A stretch of 64,000 nucleotides of DNA from Neoroseomonas lacus (GCF_014644535.1 NZ_BMKW01000015.1:100441-164440), one strand, 5' to 3'; shown: positions 1 through 8,328, numbered from the stretch's first letter. Notes: generated from the letters alone by a model not told the origin. A program made the numbers and translations.

Positions 1-625
1 CCGCGTGTACGAGGATGCACGTGCCTTCGCGCGCATCGTCTCGCTACGCGGCGGGGCGCTGGCGGTCACCGGCGCGCCGCGGGACAATGTGATCGCGACC
101 GGTGGCGGTCCCGGCATCATGGAAGCCGCGAACCGTGGCGCCGCCGAGGCCGGCGCGCCGTCGATCGGCTTCAACATCACCCTGCCGCACGAACAGAACC
201 CCAATGCCTGGTCCACCCCGGCGCTGACCTTCCGCTTCCACTACTTCGCGATGCGCAAGATGCACCTGGCGATGCGCGCCAATGCGCTGGCCGTCTTCCC
301 CGGTGGTTTTGGCACTTTCGACGAACTGTTCGAATTGTTGACCCTGGTGCAGACCGGCAAGGCGACGCCGCGCCCGATCGTGCTGTTCGACCGTTCCTTC
401 TGGGAGAAGGCGGTGAACCTACCGCTGCTGGTCGAACGCGGCATGGTCGACGAGAAGGATCTCGCCCTGGTCGACATCGTCGATACGCCGGAGGAAGCAT
501 GGGCGAGCCTGGTGCGGCGCGGGCTGGAAGCGACCGCGTTGCCCTCCGCGCCAGCCGAGCTGCTGGTCCCGCCACGGCGCCGCCGCAAGCCGGAGGAGGA
601 GCGCATGAAGCCGCCGCGCCGGTAG
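1..625 (+). CDS. LOG-family (lysine-decarboxylase-like) nucleotide phosphoribohydrolase, 5'-truncated by window edge
   Basis: Partial gene that is already open at base 1; a GTG at 5 is only an internal codon and the true start lies upstream. About 206 residues are visible. The family signature is present in two parts: GGGPGIMEAANRG (about visible residues 33-45) and PGGFGTFDELFE (about 99-110). These form the phosphate/ribose-binding site of LOG proteins, often misnamed lysine decarboxylases, which cleave nucleoside 5'-monophosphates such as cytokinin riboside monophosphates to free base and ribose phosphate. The C-terminus is a basic, proline-rich tail (RRRRKPEEERMKPPRR), probably disordered. 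The family call is firm; the physiological substrate cannot be read from the sequence. Confidence 0.85.
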   Translation, partial: RVYEDARAFARIVSLRGGALAVTGAPRDNVIATGGGPGIMEAANRGAAEAGAPSIGFNITLPHEQNPNAWSTPALTFRFHYFAMRKMHLAMRANALAVFPGGFGTFDELFELLTLVQTGKATPRPIVLFDRSFWEKAVNLPLLVERGMVDEKDLALVDIVDTPEEAWASLVRRGLEATALPSAPAELLVPPRRRRKPEEERMKPPRR

Positions 626-868
626 CATCGGGTCGATCCGAGAGTCCATTTGGCAGCGCGCCATTCGGCACCTTTCCAAATCCGGCACCGGGCCGCGCCC
701 CATCCGGGCCTCCACATCGGCAGGCTGGAACGGCTGGGTAGGCGTGCCGCCCGGTGCCGGACCTTGCCGACAGACTCTGCGATCCTTCATCGCCCCTCAA
801 CCTGATTGGCGATAAATGTGCTGACGCCCGACCCGCATGATGCGCCAGGGCACACCCAGGAGAGTTTG

Positions 869-1210
869 ATGTTTCGTCGCGCCTTGCTGACCTGCGCCTT
901 CCTCGCCGCTGCCCCCGTGCTGCCCGCCTTCGCGCAGGGCTGCGACACGACCTTTGCCCTGGCCAACCGGTCGGGCCGCCAGGTCAACGAGATCTATTTC
1001 AGCTCCTCGCGCAACAACAACTGGGGCAATGACCGGCTTGGCCAGAACGTGCTGCCGAATGGTGCGTCGCGTCAGTACCGCCCGAACCCGGGCGGCAGCT
1101 ACGACTTCCGGATCGTTTTCGACAATGGCCAGGCTGTCGAGCGCCGCGGTGTCGACCTCTGTGCGGTCAGCACCGTGACCGTCACGGCGCGCGGCATATC
1201 CGCCGAGTAA
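869..1210 (+). CDS. small exported protein of unknown function
   Basis: 113 residues. The ATG at 869 is chosen over an upstream in-frame ATG at 806 because an AGGAGAG ribosome site sits at 858-864 and a clear Sec signal peptide begins there (MFRRALLTCAFLAAAPVLPAFA, cleavage near AFA/QG). The mature part is about 90 residues with two cysteines (in GCDTTF and DLCAV), likely a disulfide. It has a run of polar residues (SSSRNNNWGNDRLGQN) and alternating strands ending in STVTVTARG, which suggests a small beta-sandwich in the periplasm. I do not recognise the family. It stands alone between the LOG-family gene and rdgB. Confidence 0.75.
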   Translation: MFRRALLTCAFLAAAPVLPAFAQGCDTTFALANRSGRQVNEIYFSSSRNNNWGNDRLGQNVLPNGASRQYRPNPGGSYDFRIVFDNGQAVERRGVDLCAVSTVTVTARGISAE

Positions 1211-1267
1211 TCCGTGTCCGGCCATGGGAAGGATCGCGCAAGCCGCGGTCCTTCGCTTGGGGCGTCG

Positions 1268-1891
1268 TCAGTCCTCGACCGGCGGCAGGCAGGCGGCCGC
1301 GAGCAGGCGGAACGCCGCGGCGCGATGGCTGATGCGGTGTTTCTCCGCCGGGTCCATCTCACCGAAGGTTGCCTCGCGCCGGTCGGGCAGGAACATCGGG
1401 TCGTAGCCGAAGCCGTGCTCGCCGCGCGGCGGCCAGATCCATTGGCCCAACGCGCGACCCTCGAAGCATTCGAGATGGCCGTCCGGCCAGGCCAGCACGA
1501 GTGCGCAGCTGAACCAGGCGGTGCGGTCCTCGAATTCCTGCGCCGCGTCCATCACCTTACGCATCGCATCGGCGTAGTTGCGCGACCCATCGGGCTGCAT
1601 TGCCCAATCCGCCGTGCGCACGCCCGGCGCGCCGGCCAGGGCGGCGACCGAGAATCCCGAATCATCGGCCAGGGCCGGCAGTCCGGCGGCCATCGCGGCC
1701 GCGCGCGCCTTGATGGCGGCGTTGCCGATGAAGCTCTCCTCGGTTTCCTCCGGTTCCGGAAGGCCGAGTTCACCGGCGGAGACCGTCTCGATGCCATGGG
1801 GGGCGAGCAGGGCGCCGACTTCGCGCAGCTTGCCCGCGTTGTGGGTAGCGATGACGATGCGATCGCCCCGCAGAAGACGCCGGTGGGTCAT
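1268..1891 (-). CDS. rdgB: RdgB/HAM1 non-canonical purine NTP pyrophosphatase
   Basis: 207 residues. Hydrolyses dITP, XTP and other deaminated purine NTPs to the monophosphate, keeping them out of DNA and RNA. Family landmarks: ATHNAGKLREV near residues 15-25 (substrate phosphate binding), EPEETEESFIGNAAIKA near 46-62, ADDSG near 75-79 (metal/catalytic Asp), and GFGYDPMF in the C-terminal half. The ATG at 1891 is chosen because the open frame continues about 43 codons upstream into the intergenic hairpin region with low-complexity, non-family sequence. It lies downstream of rph on the same strand, separated by 145 bp that contains a strong hairpin. Confidence 0.95.
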   Translation of the reverse strand: MTHRRLLRGDRIVIATHNAGKLREVGALLAPHGIETVSAGELGLPEPEETEESFIGNAAIKARAAAMAAGLPALADDSGFSVAALAGAPGVRTADWAMQPDGSRNYADAMRKVMDAAQEFEDRTAWFSCALVLAWPDGHLECFEGRALGQWIWPPRGEHGFGYDPMFLPDRREATFGEMDPAEKHRISHRAAAFRLLAAACLPPVED

Positions 1892-1996
1892 GGCAGAAAG
1901 GTCGGGGGAGAGAACTCCCCCGATCCCCCTCCTTTTTTTGTCGGTTGGGGACTGACAGCGGCGGCCGGCGCCAATTGGTAGAATAAGGGTGGGGGT

Positions 1997-2020
1997 TTGG
2001 GGGAGGTTCTCCTCCCCCAA
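1997..2020. terminator. G/C-rich hairpin between rph and rdgB
   Basis: A perfect 10-bp stem, TTGGGGGAGG/CCTCCCCCAA, with a TTCT loop, 17 nt downstream of the rph stop. There is no clean U-tract on the minus strand, so it may instead be a repeat-type hairpin or partial terminator. An imperfect copy of the same G-run/C-run motif, AACTCCCCC at about 1913-1921, lies closer to rdgB and could pair with it. Confidence 0.45.
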
Positions 2021-2036
2021 CCTTTCTCTCCGTCCG

Positions 2037-2753
2037 TCACAGCCCGACTGCCTCCCGCTGCTTGGCGAACAGTTCCGTCGTCCCGCTGCGCGCCAGCCCG
2101 AGCAGCGCCATCAGCTCGGCGTCGGAGAAGGGCGCGCCCTCGGCCGTGCCCTGCACCTCGACGATGCCACCCGCGCCGGTCAGTACGAAATTCGCGTCCG
2201 CGTCGGCCTTGCTGTCCTCGGCGTAGTCGAGGTCCAGCACGGGCGTGCCCTGCCACACGCCGCAGGATACGGCGGCGACCTGGTCCTTCAGCGGGTTGCG
2301 GGTCATGATGTTCATCTTGCGGCAATGCTCGAAGGCCAGGTGCAGCGCGACCCAGGCACCGGTGATCGAGGCGCAGCGCGTGCCGCCATCGGCGGTCAGC
2401 ACGTCGCAATCGATTAGCACGGACATCTCGCCCATCGCCTTCATGTCGGTGACGGCGCGCAGCGACCGGCCGATCAGGCGCTGGATTTCCTGGGTGCGGC
2501 CGGACTGCTTGCCGCGGGCGGCCTCGCGGTCGCCTCGGGTGTGGGTGGCGCGGGGCAGCATGCCGTATTCGGCGGTGACCCAGCCCTGGCCCTGGCCGCG
2601 CAGGAAGGGAGGCACCTTGCCCTCGACCGACGCGGTGCAGAGCACCTCGGTCTGGCCCATGCGGATCAGGCAGGACCCTTCGGCGTGGCGGGCGAAGCCG
2701 GGTTCGAGGCTGACGGTACGAAGGACGGAGGCGTCGCGGCCGGAGGGGCGCAT
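2037..2753 (-). CDS. rph: ribonuclease PH
   Basis: 238 residues, the usual length. Phosphorolytic 3'-5' exoribonuclease that trims tRNA precursors and forms a hexamer. Signature stretches are intact: GWVTAEYGMLPRATHTR (57-73), RTQEIQRLIGRSLRA (86-100), and DCDVLTADGGTRCASI (115-130), the last containing the phosphate-binding and catalytic residues. It starts at an ATG with the usual MRPSGR N-terminus. It is divergent from hrcA, an arrangement common in alphaproteobacteria, and rdgB follows on the same strand. Confidence 0.97.
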   Translation of the reverse strand: MRPSGRDASVLRTVSLEPGFARHAEGSCLIRMGQTEVLCTASVEGKVPPFLRGQGQGWVTAEYGMLPRATHTRGDREAARGKQSGRTQEIQRLIGRSLRAVTDMKAMGEMSVLIDCDVLTADGGTRCASITGAWVALHLAFEHCRKMNIMTRNPLKDQVAAVSCGVWQGTPVLDLDYAEDSKADADANFVLTGAGGIVEVQGTAEGAPFSDAELMALLGLARSGTTELFAKQREAVGL

Positions 2754-2850
2754 GGGGCAGGGTTTCCCGAAAATCTGGTCAGGCGCGGCTTCTACAATGG
2801 CCGGCGCGGCCTTGCACCCTGGTCATGCGTGGGGCTGGGTGCACCTGGCC

Positions 2851-2903
2851 CCCTGGCACACCATATGCGTATCGAGGGTGGTACCCTGGCACACCATGTG
2901 CCA
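2851..2903. promoter_or_regulatory. direct repeat and perfect 7-3-7 palindrome in the rph/hrcA divergent region
   Basis: CCCTGGCACACCATATG at 2851-2867 is repeated as CCCTGGCACACCATGTG at 2884-2900. The spacing is 33 bp, close to three helical turns. The second copy forms a perfect palindrome TGGCACA-CCA-TGTGCCA at 2887-2903; the first copy has only the left arm intact. This is the layout of a dimeric regulator's tandem operator. No CIRCE element (TTAGCACTC-N9-GAGTGCTAA) is seen here. Confidence 0.5.
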
Positions 2904-2932
2904 ACGAAGAGCGAATTCACGCGTTCCGGCCG

Positions 2933-2961
2933 TTGACCGGAGGCGAGCCCTGTCCATAGGC
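2933..2961 (+). promoter_or_regulatory. possible sigma-70 promoter of hrcA
   Basis: TTGACC at 2933-2938 and ATAGGC at 2956-2961 with a 17-bp spacer. The implied transcription start is only about 10 nt before the hrcA ATG, so the leader would be very short. The -35 matches well, the -10 only moderately. Confidence 0.4.
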
Positions 2962-2977
2962 TCGCGCGGATGGACAA

Positions 2978-4057
2978 ATGAAGATGGGACCGACAGGCAT
3001 TCCGAGGGCGGCAGCGACAGGCGCCAGCCTTGCGGGTCTCGACAGCCGCAGCGCGATTATTCTGCGCGAGCTGGTCGAAACCTACGTCGAGACGGGGGAG
3101 CCCGTCGGGTCGCGCACCTTGTCGCGCCGGCTGCCGCTTGGCCTGTCGCCGGCAACGATCCGCAACGCCATGGCGGATCTGGAAGATGCCGGGCTGCTTT
3201 ATGCGCCGCATACCTCGGCCGGGCGGCTGCCGACCGAACGCGGGCTGCGGCTGTTCGTCGACGGGTTGCTCGAATTCGGCGCGCTGGGGGAGGAGGAACG
3301 CGGGGCGATCACCGCCCGCTGTGCAGCCTCCGGCCGTTCATTGCAGGAAACGCTGGGGGAGGCCGGGCAGATGCTCTCGGGCCTCGCTGGCGCGGCGGGG
3401 CTGGTCGTCGCCCCCACCACCGAAGGCATGGTCCGGCACATCGAATTCGTCGCCCTCGGCGCGGGGCGCGCACTGGTCGTGCTGGTGCATGAAGACGGCC
3501 AGGTCGAGAACCGCGTCATCGAGGTGCCGGCCGGATTGCCGCCCTCGGCGATGCAGCAGGCGTCCAACTACCTGAACGCCCGGCTGGCCGGCCGCACGCT
3601 GGAGGATGCGCGCGGCGTCATCGCCAGCGAAGTGGCCGACAACCGCACGGCGCTGGACGCGCTGACGCAGCAGGTGATCGAGGCAGGGCTGGGCACCTGG
3701 ACCGGCGGGCAGGGCGGGTCGCTGATCATCCGCGGCCAGGCGAGGCTGCTGGAGACCATCGACCAGGCCGCGCGGGTGTCCGAGATCAAGCGCCTGTTCG
3801 AACGGCTGGAGCAGCAGGAGACGATGCTGCGGCTGCTCGACCTCGCCCAGCGCGGGGAGGGCGTGCAGATCTTCATCGGGGCGGAGAGCGGGCTGTTCGA
3901 CAGCGCCGGGCTGTCGATGGTGGTGGCGCCGTTCCGCAACGGGCAGGAGAAGATCGTCGGCGCGATCGGGGTCATCGGGCCGACGCGGATCAATTATGGG
4001 CGGGTGATCCCAGTGGTGGATTACACGGCGCGGGTGATCGGGCGGTTGTTGGGGTAG
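2978..4057 (+). CDS. hrcA: heat-inducible transcription repressor HrcA
   Basis: 359 residues. HrcA dimers repress groE/dnaK-type operons through CIRCE elements. Visible here are an N-terminal winged helix (SRSAIILRELVETYVETGEPVG then SATIRNAMADLEDAGLL, residues about 22-80), the typical HTSAGRLPTERGLRLFVD turn, a GAF-like central domain, and the C-terminal IGVIGPTRINYGRVIPVVDYTA signature. The ATG at 2978 has a weak ribosome site; an ATG two codons later is an alternative. Unusually, no grpE or dnaK follows: the next gene is on the other strand behind a hairpin. Confidence 0.97.
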   Translation: MKMGPTGIPRAAATGASLAGLDSRSAIILRELVETYVETGEPVGSRTLSRRLPLGLSPATIRNAMADLEDAGLLYAPHTSAGRLPTERGLRLFVDGLLEFGALGEEERGAITARCAASGRSLQETLGEAGQMLSGLAGAAGLVVAPTTEGMVRHIEFVALGAGRALVVLVHEDGQVENRVIEVPAGLPPSAMQQASNYLNARLAGRTLEDARGVIASEVADNRTALDALTQQVIEAGLGTWTGGQGGSLIIRGQARLLETIDQAARVSEIKRLFERLEQQETMLRLLDLAQRGEGVQIFIGAESGLFDSAGLSMVVAPFRNGQEKIVGAIGVIGPTRINYGRVIPVVDYTARVIGRLLG

Positions 4058-4063
4058 GGCGTC

Positions 4064-4090
4064 TCGGAAAGGGGCTTTGCCTCTCTCCGA
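4064..4090. terminator. terminator-like hairpin after hrcA
   Basis: Begins 7 nt after the hrcA stop. TCGGAAAGGGGC pairs with GCCTCTCTCCGA over a TTT loop: 12 positions with one mismatch and one G-T pair. There is no long U-tract. The inner GGGGCTTTGCC core recurs at 8004-8016. Confidence 0.5.
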
Positions 4091-4220
4091 ACCTCACCCC
4101 ACCAAAGGCCTCTCGACACCTTGAATTGGCGCCGAACGTGGCCTCACAACGAGCGCAGGGAAGAAGCTTGAGTTTCAGCGGTCATGCTGGCTGCCGCGCC
4201 CATTGCCAATAGACGGCATT

Positions 4221-4241
4221 CCAAAGGGCACCGCCCTTTGG
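4221..4241. repeat. perfect 9-bp triloop hairpin
   Basis: CCAAAGGGC-ACC-GCCCTTTGG, fully paired, in the convergent gap between hrcA and the GntP-type permease. A second hairpin, GGAGAGGC/GCCCCTCC with one mismatch, follows at 4253-4271. Together with 4064-4090 and 4283-4301 this makes four hairpins in 240 bp, probably a bidirectional termination zone or a cluster of intergenic palindromic repeats. No gene is seen between 4058 and 4307. Confidence 0.5.
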
Positions 4242-4282
4242 CGGGGTGGTTCGGAGAGGCGGCGCCCCTCCAACCTTCACGT

Positions 4283-4301
4283 CGGGCGGGAGCGCCGCCC
4301 G
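4283..4301 (-). terminator. hairpin just downstream of the GntP-type permease
   Basis: CGGGCGG-GAGCG-CCGCCCG, a perfect 7-bp stem, 6 nt after the stop codon of the minus-strand permease gene. Position and strength suit a transcript end, although no U-run follows. Confidence 0.5.
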
Positions 4302-4307
4302 CTACGA

Positions 4308-5762
4308 TCAGAACGACCCCACCACGCTCCCCAGCACGATCACCACCACCAGCGCCAGCAGAGCGCTGACGATCGTCGTCATGACGATGTCGAGGTAGCT
4401 TTCCTTGTGCGTGGACCCGCACACGGCGAACAGCGTCACCACCGCGCCATTATGCGGCAGCGCGTCCAGCGTGCCGGCGCTGATTACCGAGACGCGGTGC
4501 ATCAGCCCCGGATCCAGCCCGATCTGCGCCGCCAGCGCCATGTAGGTCGGCCCGAGCGCGTCCAGCGCGATAGTCAGCCCGCCCGAGGCGGAACCGGTCA
4601 GCGCTGCCAGGATCGTCACCGCCGAGGCGAGGGAGACGAGCGGCCCGCCGCCGATCCCGAGCACCCAGTCGCGCACCGCCTCGAAGGCCGGCATGGCCGC
4701 CACCACGGCGCCGAAGCCCACCAGGGACGCCACCGAGAAGATCGGCAGCACCGAGGCGTTGGCGCCGGCATCCATCGTCGCGCGCAGCGAGGGCAGGCGC
4801 CAGAAGCTGACTGCCAGCAGCACGCAGATGGCGACGAACAGCGCCACCGCCACCGACCACACGCCGGCCACGGCGCCAAGCGACGTGCCGCCCCAGCGCG
4901 GCTCGGCCAGGAAGGCGGCATCCATGTTGGGCAGCACCAGCATCGACATCAGCAGGTTGACGCCGACCACAACAACCAGCGGCAGGGCGGCGAGCAGGAC
5001 CGGCATCTCCGTCTCGGTCGCCTGGCTGCGATGCATCTCGGCGGGGTCGAATTCGCGCGCGACGGAGGCGCGCTCGCGGATCAGCGGGTCGTCCGCGGCG
5101 GCATCGACGGGGGCCGGCGCGTCATCGCCGAATCCCTCGCCGGCGGCCCGCGCGAGAGCCTCGGCACGCTGCATCCACCACAACCCAAAGCCGAGCATGA
5201 TGGTCGAGGCGATGATGCCGAGCCCCGGCGCCGCGAAGGGGGTGGTGCCGAAGAAGGGCATCGGGATGGCGTTGGGGATGGCCGGCGTGCCGGGCATGGC
5301 CGACATGGTGAAGGTGAAGGCGCCGACGGCGATGGCCCCGGGCATCAACCGGCGCGGGATGCCGGCCTCGCGGAACAGCGCGGTCGCCATCGGGGCCAGC
5401 ACGAAGATCGCGACGAAGAGCGAAACGCCGCCATAGGTGACCGCGGCACCGGCCAACGCGACGGAGAGGATTGCGCGCTTCGGGCCGAGGGTGCGCGTCA
5501 TCCAGCGGGCGATGGTACTGACCGCGCCGGAATCCTCCATCAGCTTGCCGAACAGGGCGCCGAGCAGGAACAGCGGGAAGAACTGCGCGACGAAGCGCGC
5601 CGCGCTGTTCATGAAGGTCTCGGTCCAATGGGCGAGCAGCGGTTCGCCCGCGAAGCCCGCCGCCACCAGCGCCGCGATCGGGGCGAGCAGCAGCACCGAC
5701 CAGCCGCGATAGGCGAACCAGACGAGCAGCGCGAGGCCGGCGAGGATTCCGATCAGGCCCAT
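4308..5762 (-). CDS. GntP-family H+-coupled permease (possible hydroxybutyrate/gluconate-type carboxylate uptake)
   Basis: 484 residues, about 12-14 membrane segments. Inner-membrane proton symporter of the GntP family. Family-like features include the N-terminal GILAGLALLVWFAYRGWSV helix, AQFFPLFLLGALFGKLMEDSG, AAVTYGGVSLFVAIFVLAPMA and the loop TMSAMPGTPAIPNAIPMPFF. It begins 4 nt after the end of the patatin-like gene, so the two are co-transcribed. In many proteobacteria this pair sits next to 3-hydroxybutyrate dehydrogenase and is linked to hydroxybutyrate/PHB metabolism. That substrate is inference from context, because no dehydrogenase is present here. Confidence 0.88.
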   Translation of the reverse strand: MGLIGILAGLALLVWFAYRGWSVLLLAPIAALVAAGFAGEPLLAHWTETFMNSAARFVAQFFPLFLLGALFGKLMEDSGAVSTIARWMTRTLGPKRAILSVALAGAAVTYGGVSLFVAIFVLAPMATALFREAGIPRRLMPGAIAVGAFTFTMSAMPGTPAIPNAIPMPFFGTTPFAAPGLGIIASTIMLGFGLWWMQRAEALARAAGEGFGDDAPAPVDAAADDPLIRERASVAREFDPAEMHRSQATETEMPVLLAALPLVVVVGVNLLMSMLVLPNMDAAFLAEPRWGGTSLGAVAGVWSVAVALFVAICVLLAVSFWRLPSLRATMDAGANASVLPIFSVASLVGFGAVVAAMPAFEAVRDWVLGIGGGPLVSLASAVTILAALTGSASGGLTIALDALGPTYMALAAQIGLDPGLMHRVSVISAGTLDALPHNGAVVTLFAVCGSTHKESYLDIVMTTIVSALLALVVVIVLGSVVGSF

Positions 5763-5766
5763 CGGC

Positions 5767-6840
5767 TCAATCCGTCTTCAGCAGGTATTCGATCGGCAGC
5801 GTGGAGCGCGTGCCGAGGGCGGGGCCGTTCTCGGCCATGAAGGCGTCAGCGGCGCGGCGGCCCTCGTCGCGCAGCATGGTCAGGAACTCCCATTCCGCAT
5901 TCAGCTTGGAGGACGCGCCGAGTTCGGTCAGCAGCGCGCTGCGCACCAGATGCACGCGCATCCTCGCCCAATGCGCGGTCTTCTCGTTGCCGGGGTCGGA
6001 GACTTCCCGCAGCAGCGCCATCATCTGCAGTTCCTTGAGCAGGACAGCGTTGAAGGCGACCTCGTTCAACCGGTTGAGGATGTCGCGCGCGGTCTTCGGA
6101 ATGCCGGGGCGCTCGACCGGGTTGATGCCGACGATGATGGTGTCGTCCGACACGCATTCATTGATCAGCGGCGTCATGGTCGGGTTGCCGGAATAGCCGC
6201 CATCCCAATAGGCCTGGCCGTCGATCTCGACCGCCTGGAACATCGAGGGCAGGCAGGCCGAGGCCATCAGCGCGGCGGGCGTCACATCGGCATTGCGGAA
6301 CACGCGCGGGCGGCCGGTGTGGACGTTGGTCGCGGTGATGAACAGCTTGATGGGTGCGGCGGCCAGCGCGTCGAAATCCACCGTCTCGGCCAGCACGGCG
6401 GCGAGCGGGTTCGGCAGGCCGAAGTCGAGGTCGTAGGGCGAGAACATCCGCGTCGCGATGTCCATCGCGAGATAGGCTGGCGAAGAGTCGAGCGACCAGC
6501 GCCCGAGCAGCACATCGAGCGGCCCGCGCCTGAGCGGGCTGTGCGCGGCCGATTTGGAGACGCGCTTCCAGAAGGTCTCGAGCGCGGCGCGCGCGCCCTC
6601 GGCGCCGCCCTGCATGTGGCCATAGGCCATGACCGCGGCATTCATCGCGCCGGCCGAGGTACCCGAGATCGCCTCGACCTTCAGGCCATTTTCCTCAAGT
6701 AGGCGGTCGAGCACGCCCCAGGTGAAGGCGCCGTGGCTGCCGCCGCCCTGCAGCGCCAGGTCGATGAGCAATGGTTCACGCGATGTGGCGGCCGCCGCTG
6801 GGCGCGGCGTCCGCGGCTGGGGCGATCTGGTGTTGGCCAC
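5767..6840 (-). CDS. patatin-like phospholipase/acyl hydrolase
   Basis: 357 residues. Ser-Asp dyad hydrolase. The oxyanion motif GGGSHGAF is near residues 32-39, the nucleophile elbow GTSAG (Ser) near 60, and the catalytic Asp in DGGYSGNP near 213. The start is a GTG at 6840 with GGGAA 6 nt upstream; no in-frame ATG precedes the conserved domain. The N-terminus is a Pro/Arg-rich tail without a signal peptide, so it is probably cytoplasmic. First gene of a two-gene operon with the GntP-type permease. Enzymes of this group have been tied to PHB granule or lipid turnover; the true substrate is not known. Confidence 0.9.
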   Translation of the reverse strand: MANTRSPQPRTPRPAAAATSREPLLIDLALQGGGSHGAFTWGVLDRLLEENGLKVEAISGTSAGAMNAAVMAYGHMQGGAEGARAALETFWKRVSKSAAHSPLRRGPLDVLLGRWSLDSSPAYLAMDIATRMFSPYDLDFGLPNPLAAVLAETVDFDALAAAPIKLFITATNVHTGRPRVFRNADVTPAALMASACLPSMFQAVEIDGQAYWDGGYSGNPTMTPLINECVSDDTIIVGINPVERPGIPKTARDILNRLNEVAFNAVLLKELQMMALLREVSDPGNEKTAHWARMRVHLVRSALLTELGASSKLNAEWEFLTMLRDEGRRAADAFMAENGPALGTRSTLPIEYLLKTD

Positions 6841-6943
6841 AGGCGGTTCCCGTCAGGTTTGTGCGCCGCACAATAACCCGACCGTCGCCGAAATGGCACC
6901 CATTGCGTTCCGGGCGGCCTGTGCCCGCCGTCCCAAACGCCGT

Positions 6944-7897
6944 TCAGGCCGGCGGCCGGTGCACCGTGGCGCGCAGGGCGTCGAGCACCGCATCCATCGC
7001 GGCCTGGAAACCCGGGCCGTCCAGGTAGCCATCCATCGCGCCGGTACGGTCGAGGAAGGTCTTCCAGGCCGGCTCCTGCATGCCGCGATGGAAGCGGACA
7101 TGCAGCGTGGCGGTGACATCATCCGGCAGGCCCGCCGGTCCGCTGAGGCCCTTCATGTTCTCCACCACCACGTCCCAGCCCAGTTCGCGCAGCGTCGGCA
7201 CATCGGGATAGACCGGGATGCGCTCGGCCGAGGCGACGGCGAGCGGCCGTACCTCGCCCGCCTGGGCGAGCCCGGCCATTTCCTCCGGCGCGAGCACGGC
7301 GAGTTCCACCGTGCCGGACATCAGCGCCTGCAAAGATGGCGCGCCGCCGGTATAGGGGATGTGCAGCAGCTCAATCCCGGCGGATTGCGACAGCAACACG
7401 AACACCGCGTGGTAGATCGACCCGATGCCGGAGGAGGCATGCGGGATGCTCCCCGGTGCGCGCTTCGCCGCCTCGACCACCGCGGGCAGGTCGGCATAGC
7501 GGCCGCCCTTCTTTGCGACGATCACCAGGGGCTGGCGCGTCAGCCGGATGATGGCGCGAAATGAGGTCTTGGGGTCATAGGGCAGGTCGCGGAAGGCGGG
7601 CAGCGAGGTGCTCTCGCTGCCGCCGGCGACCAGCAGGTTCAACCCGTCCGGCGTCATCCCCGCCATCTGTTGGGCGGCGATCGCGCCGCCGGCGCCGGGA
7701 CGGTTGATGATCACGAGCGGCGCCGGAAAGAAGCGGGAGGAGGCCTCGGCGATCGCGCGCGCGGCGAGGTCCGCCCCACCGCCGGGCGCGAAGCCGACGA
7801 TGAGCTGGATCGGGCGGGACGGCTCCCAGGCTGCGCGGGCGAGGCGCGGGGCGGCGAGCAGGCCGGCGGCGGCGAGCAATGTGCGACGGTTGGTCAT
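6944..7897 (-). CDS. Bug-family tripartite tricarboxylate transporter periplasmic receptor (TctC type)
   Basis: 317 residues. Periplasmic binding protein that captures small carboxylates or related solutes. It has a Tat-like signal (MTNRRTLLAAAGLLAAPRLARA, cleavage near ARA/AWE), then the family core: RPIQLIVGFAPGGGADLAARAIAE, NRPGAGGAIAAQQMA and DGLNLLVAG. No TctA/TctB membrane partner lies in the window, as is common for these expanded orphan receptors. It is 104 bp upstream of the patatin-like gene on the same strand; whether they share a transcript is unclear. Confidence 0.92.
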   Translation of the reverse strand: MTNRRTLLAAAGLLAAPRLARAAWEPSRPIQLIVGFAPGGGADLAARAIAEASSRFFPAPLVIINRPGAGGAIAAQQMAGMTPDGLNLLVAGGSESTSLPAFRDLPYDPKTSFRAIIRLTRQPLVIVAKKGGRYADLPAVVEAAKRAPGSIPHASSGIGSIYHAVFVLLSQSAGIELLHIPYTGGAPSLQALMSGTVELAVLAPEEMAGLAQAGEVRPLAVASAERIPVYPDVPTLRELGWDVVVENMKGLSGPAGLPDDVTATLHVRFHRGMQEPAWKTFLDRTGAMDGYLDGPGFQAAMDAVLDALRATVHRPPA

Positions 7898-8328
7898 GGC
7901 GTTTCTCTCCCGGACTGTTTGAGGGCAGCCTAGGCGGGGCGGGGAGGCGGGGAAAGATTGTTGCCGTCTTGCGCCGGCTCGCCGGCGGGATGGAGGGCCG
8001 GCGAGGGCTTTGCCCTTTCAATTGACGTCGCGCCGCAACGCCAATGAGAGCCCGTGGCCGAAGGGCCTCTGGAAACCGATAACTCGTATTGGGCGATGGG
8101 GACTCTCGCGGAACCAAAGCCGTGTTGGGCCCGAGCACAACTTGCGGCGCTCCTCCCGCCCGCAATGTCAGGCTCCAGGTATTGGTGTCCGGGGCCTCTC
8201 CATTCCAAGCGCCATCGCGCGACTTGTTCGCGTCGCGTCGCCTCGCTAAGTTCCGCCCAGCCATTGGCACAACCATGAGGGCCGCGTGACCTTCTTCCGG
8301 CATTATCGCCAGCGTGGCCCTGTCGTCG
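7898..8328. other. non-coding gap between the Bug-type receptor and the ABC-F gene
   Basis: No supported gene. The short open frames on both strands have no recognisable domain. A hairpin AGGGC-TTT-GCCCT at 8004-8016 matches the core of the hairpin after hrcA. The right end leads into the structured ABC-F leader. The promoter for the minus-strand receptor gene must lie here, but I cannot identify it. Confidence 0.5.

Noticed and set aside
4203..5840. 545-codon plus-strand frame opposite the GntP-type permease
   Set aside because: The translation is His/Gln/Arg/Gly-rich antisense of a membrane protein; the minus-strand reading has all expected helices.
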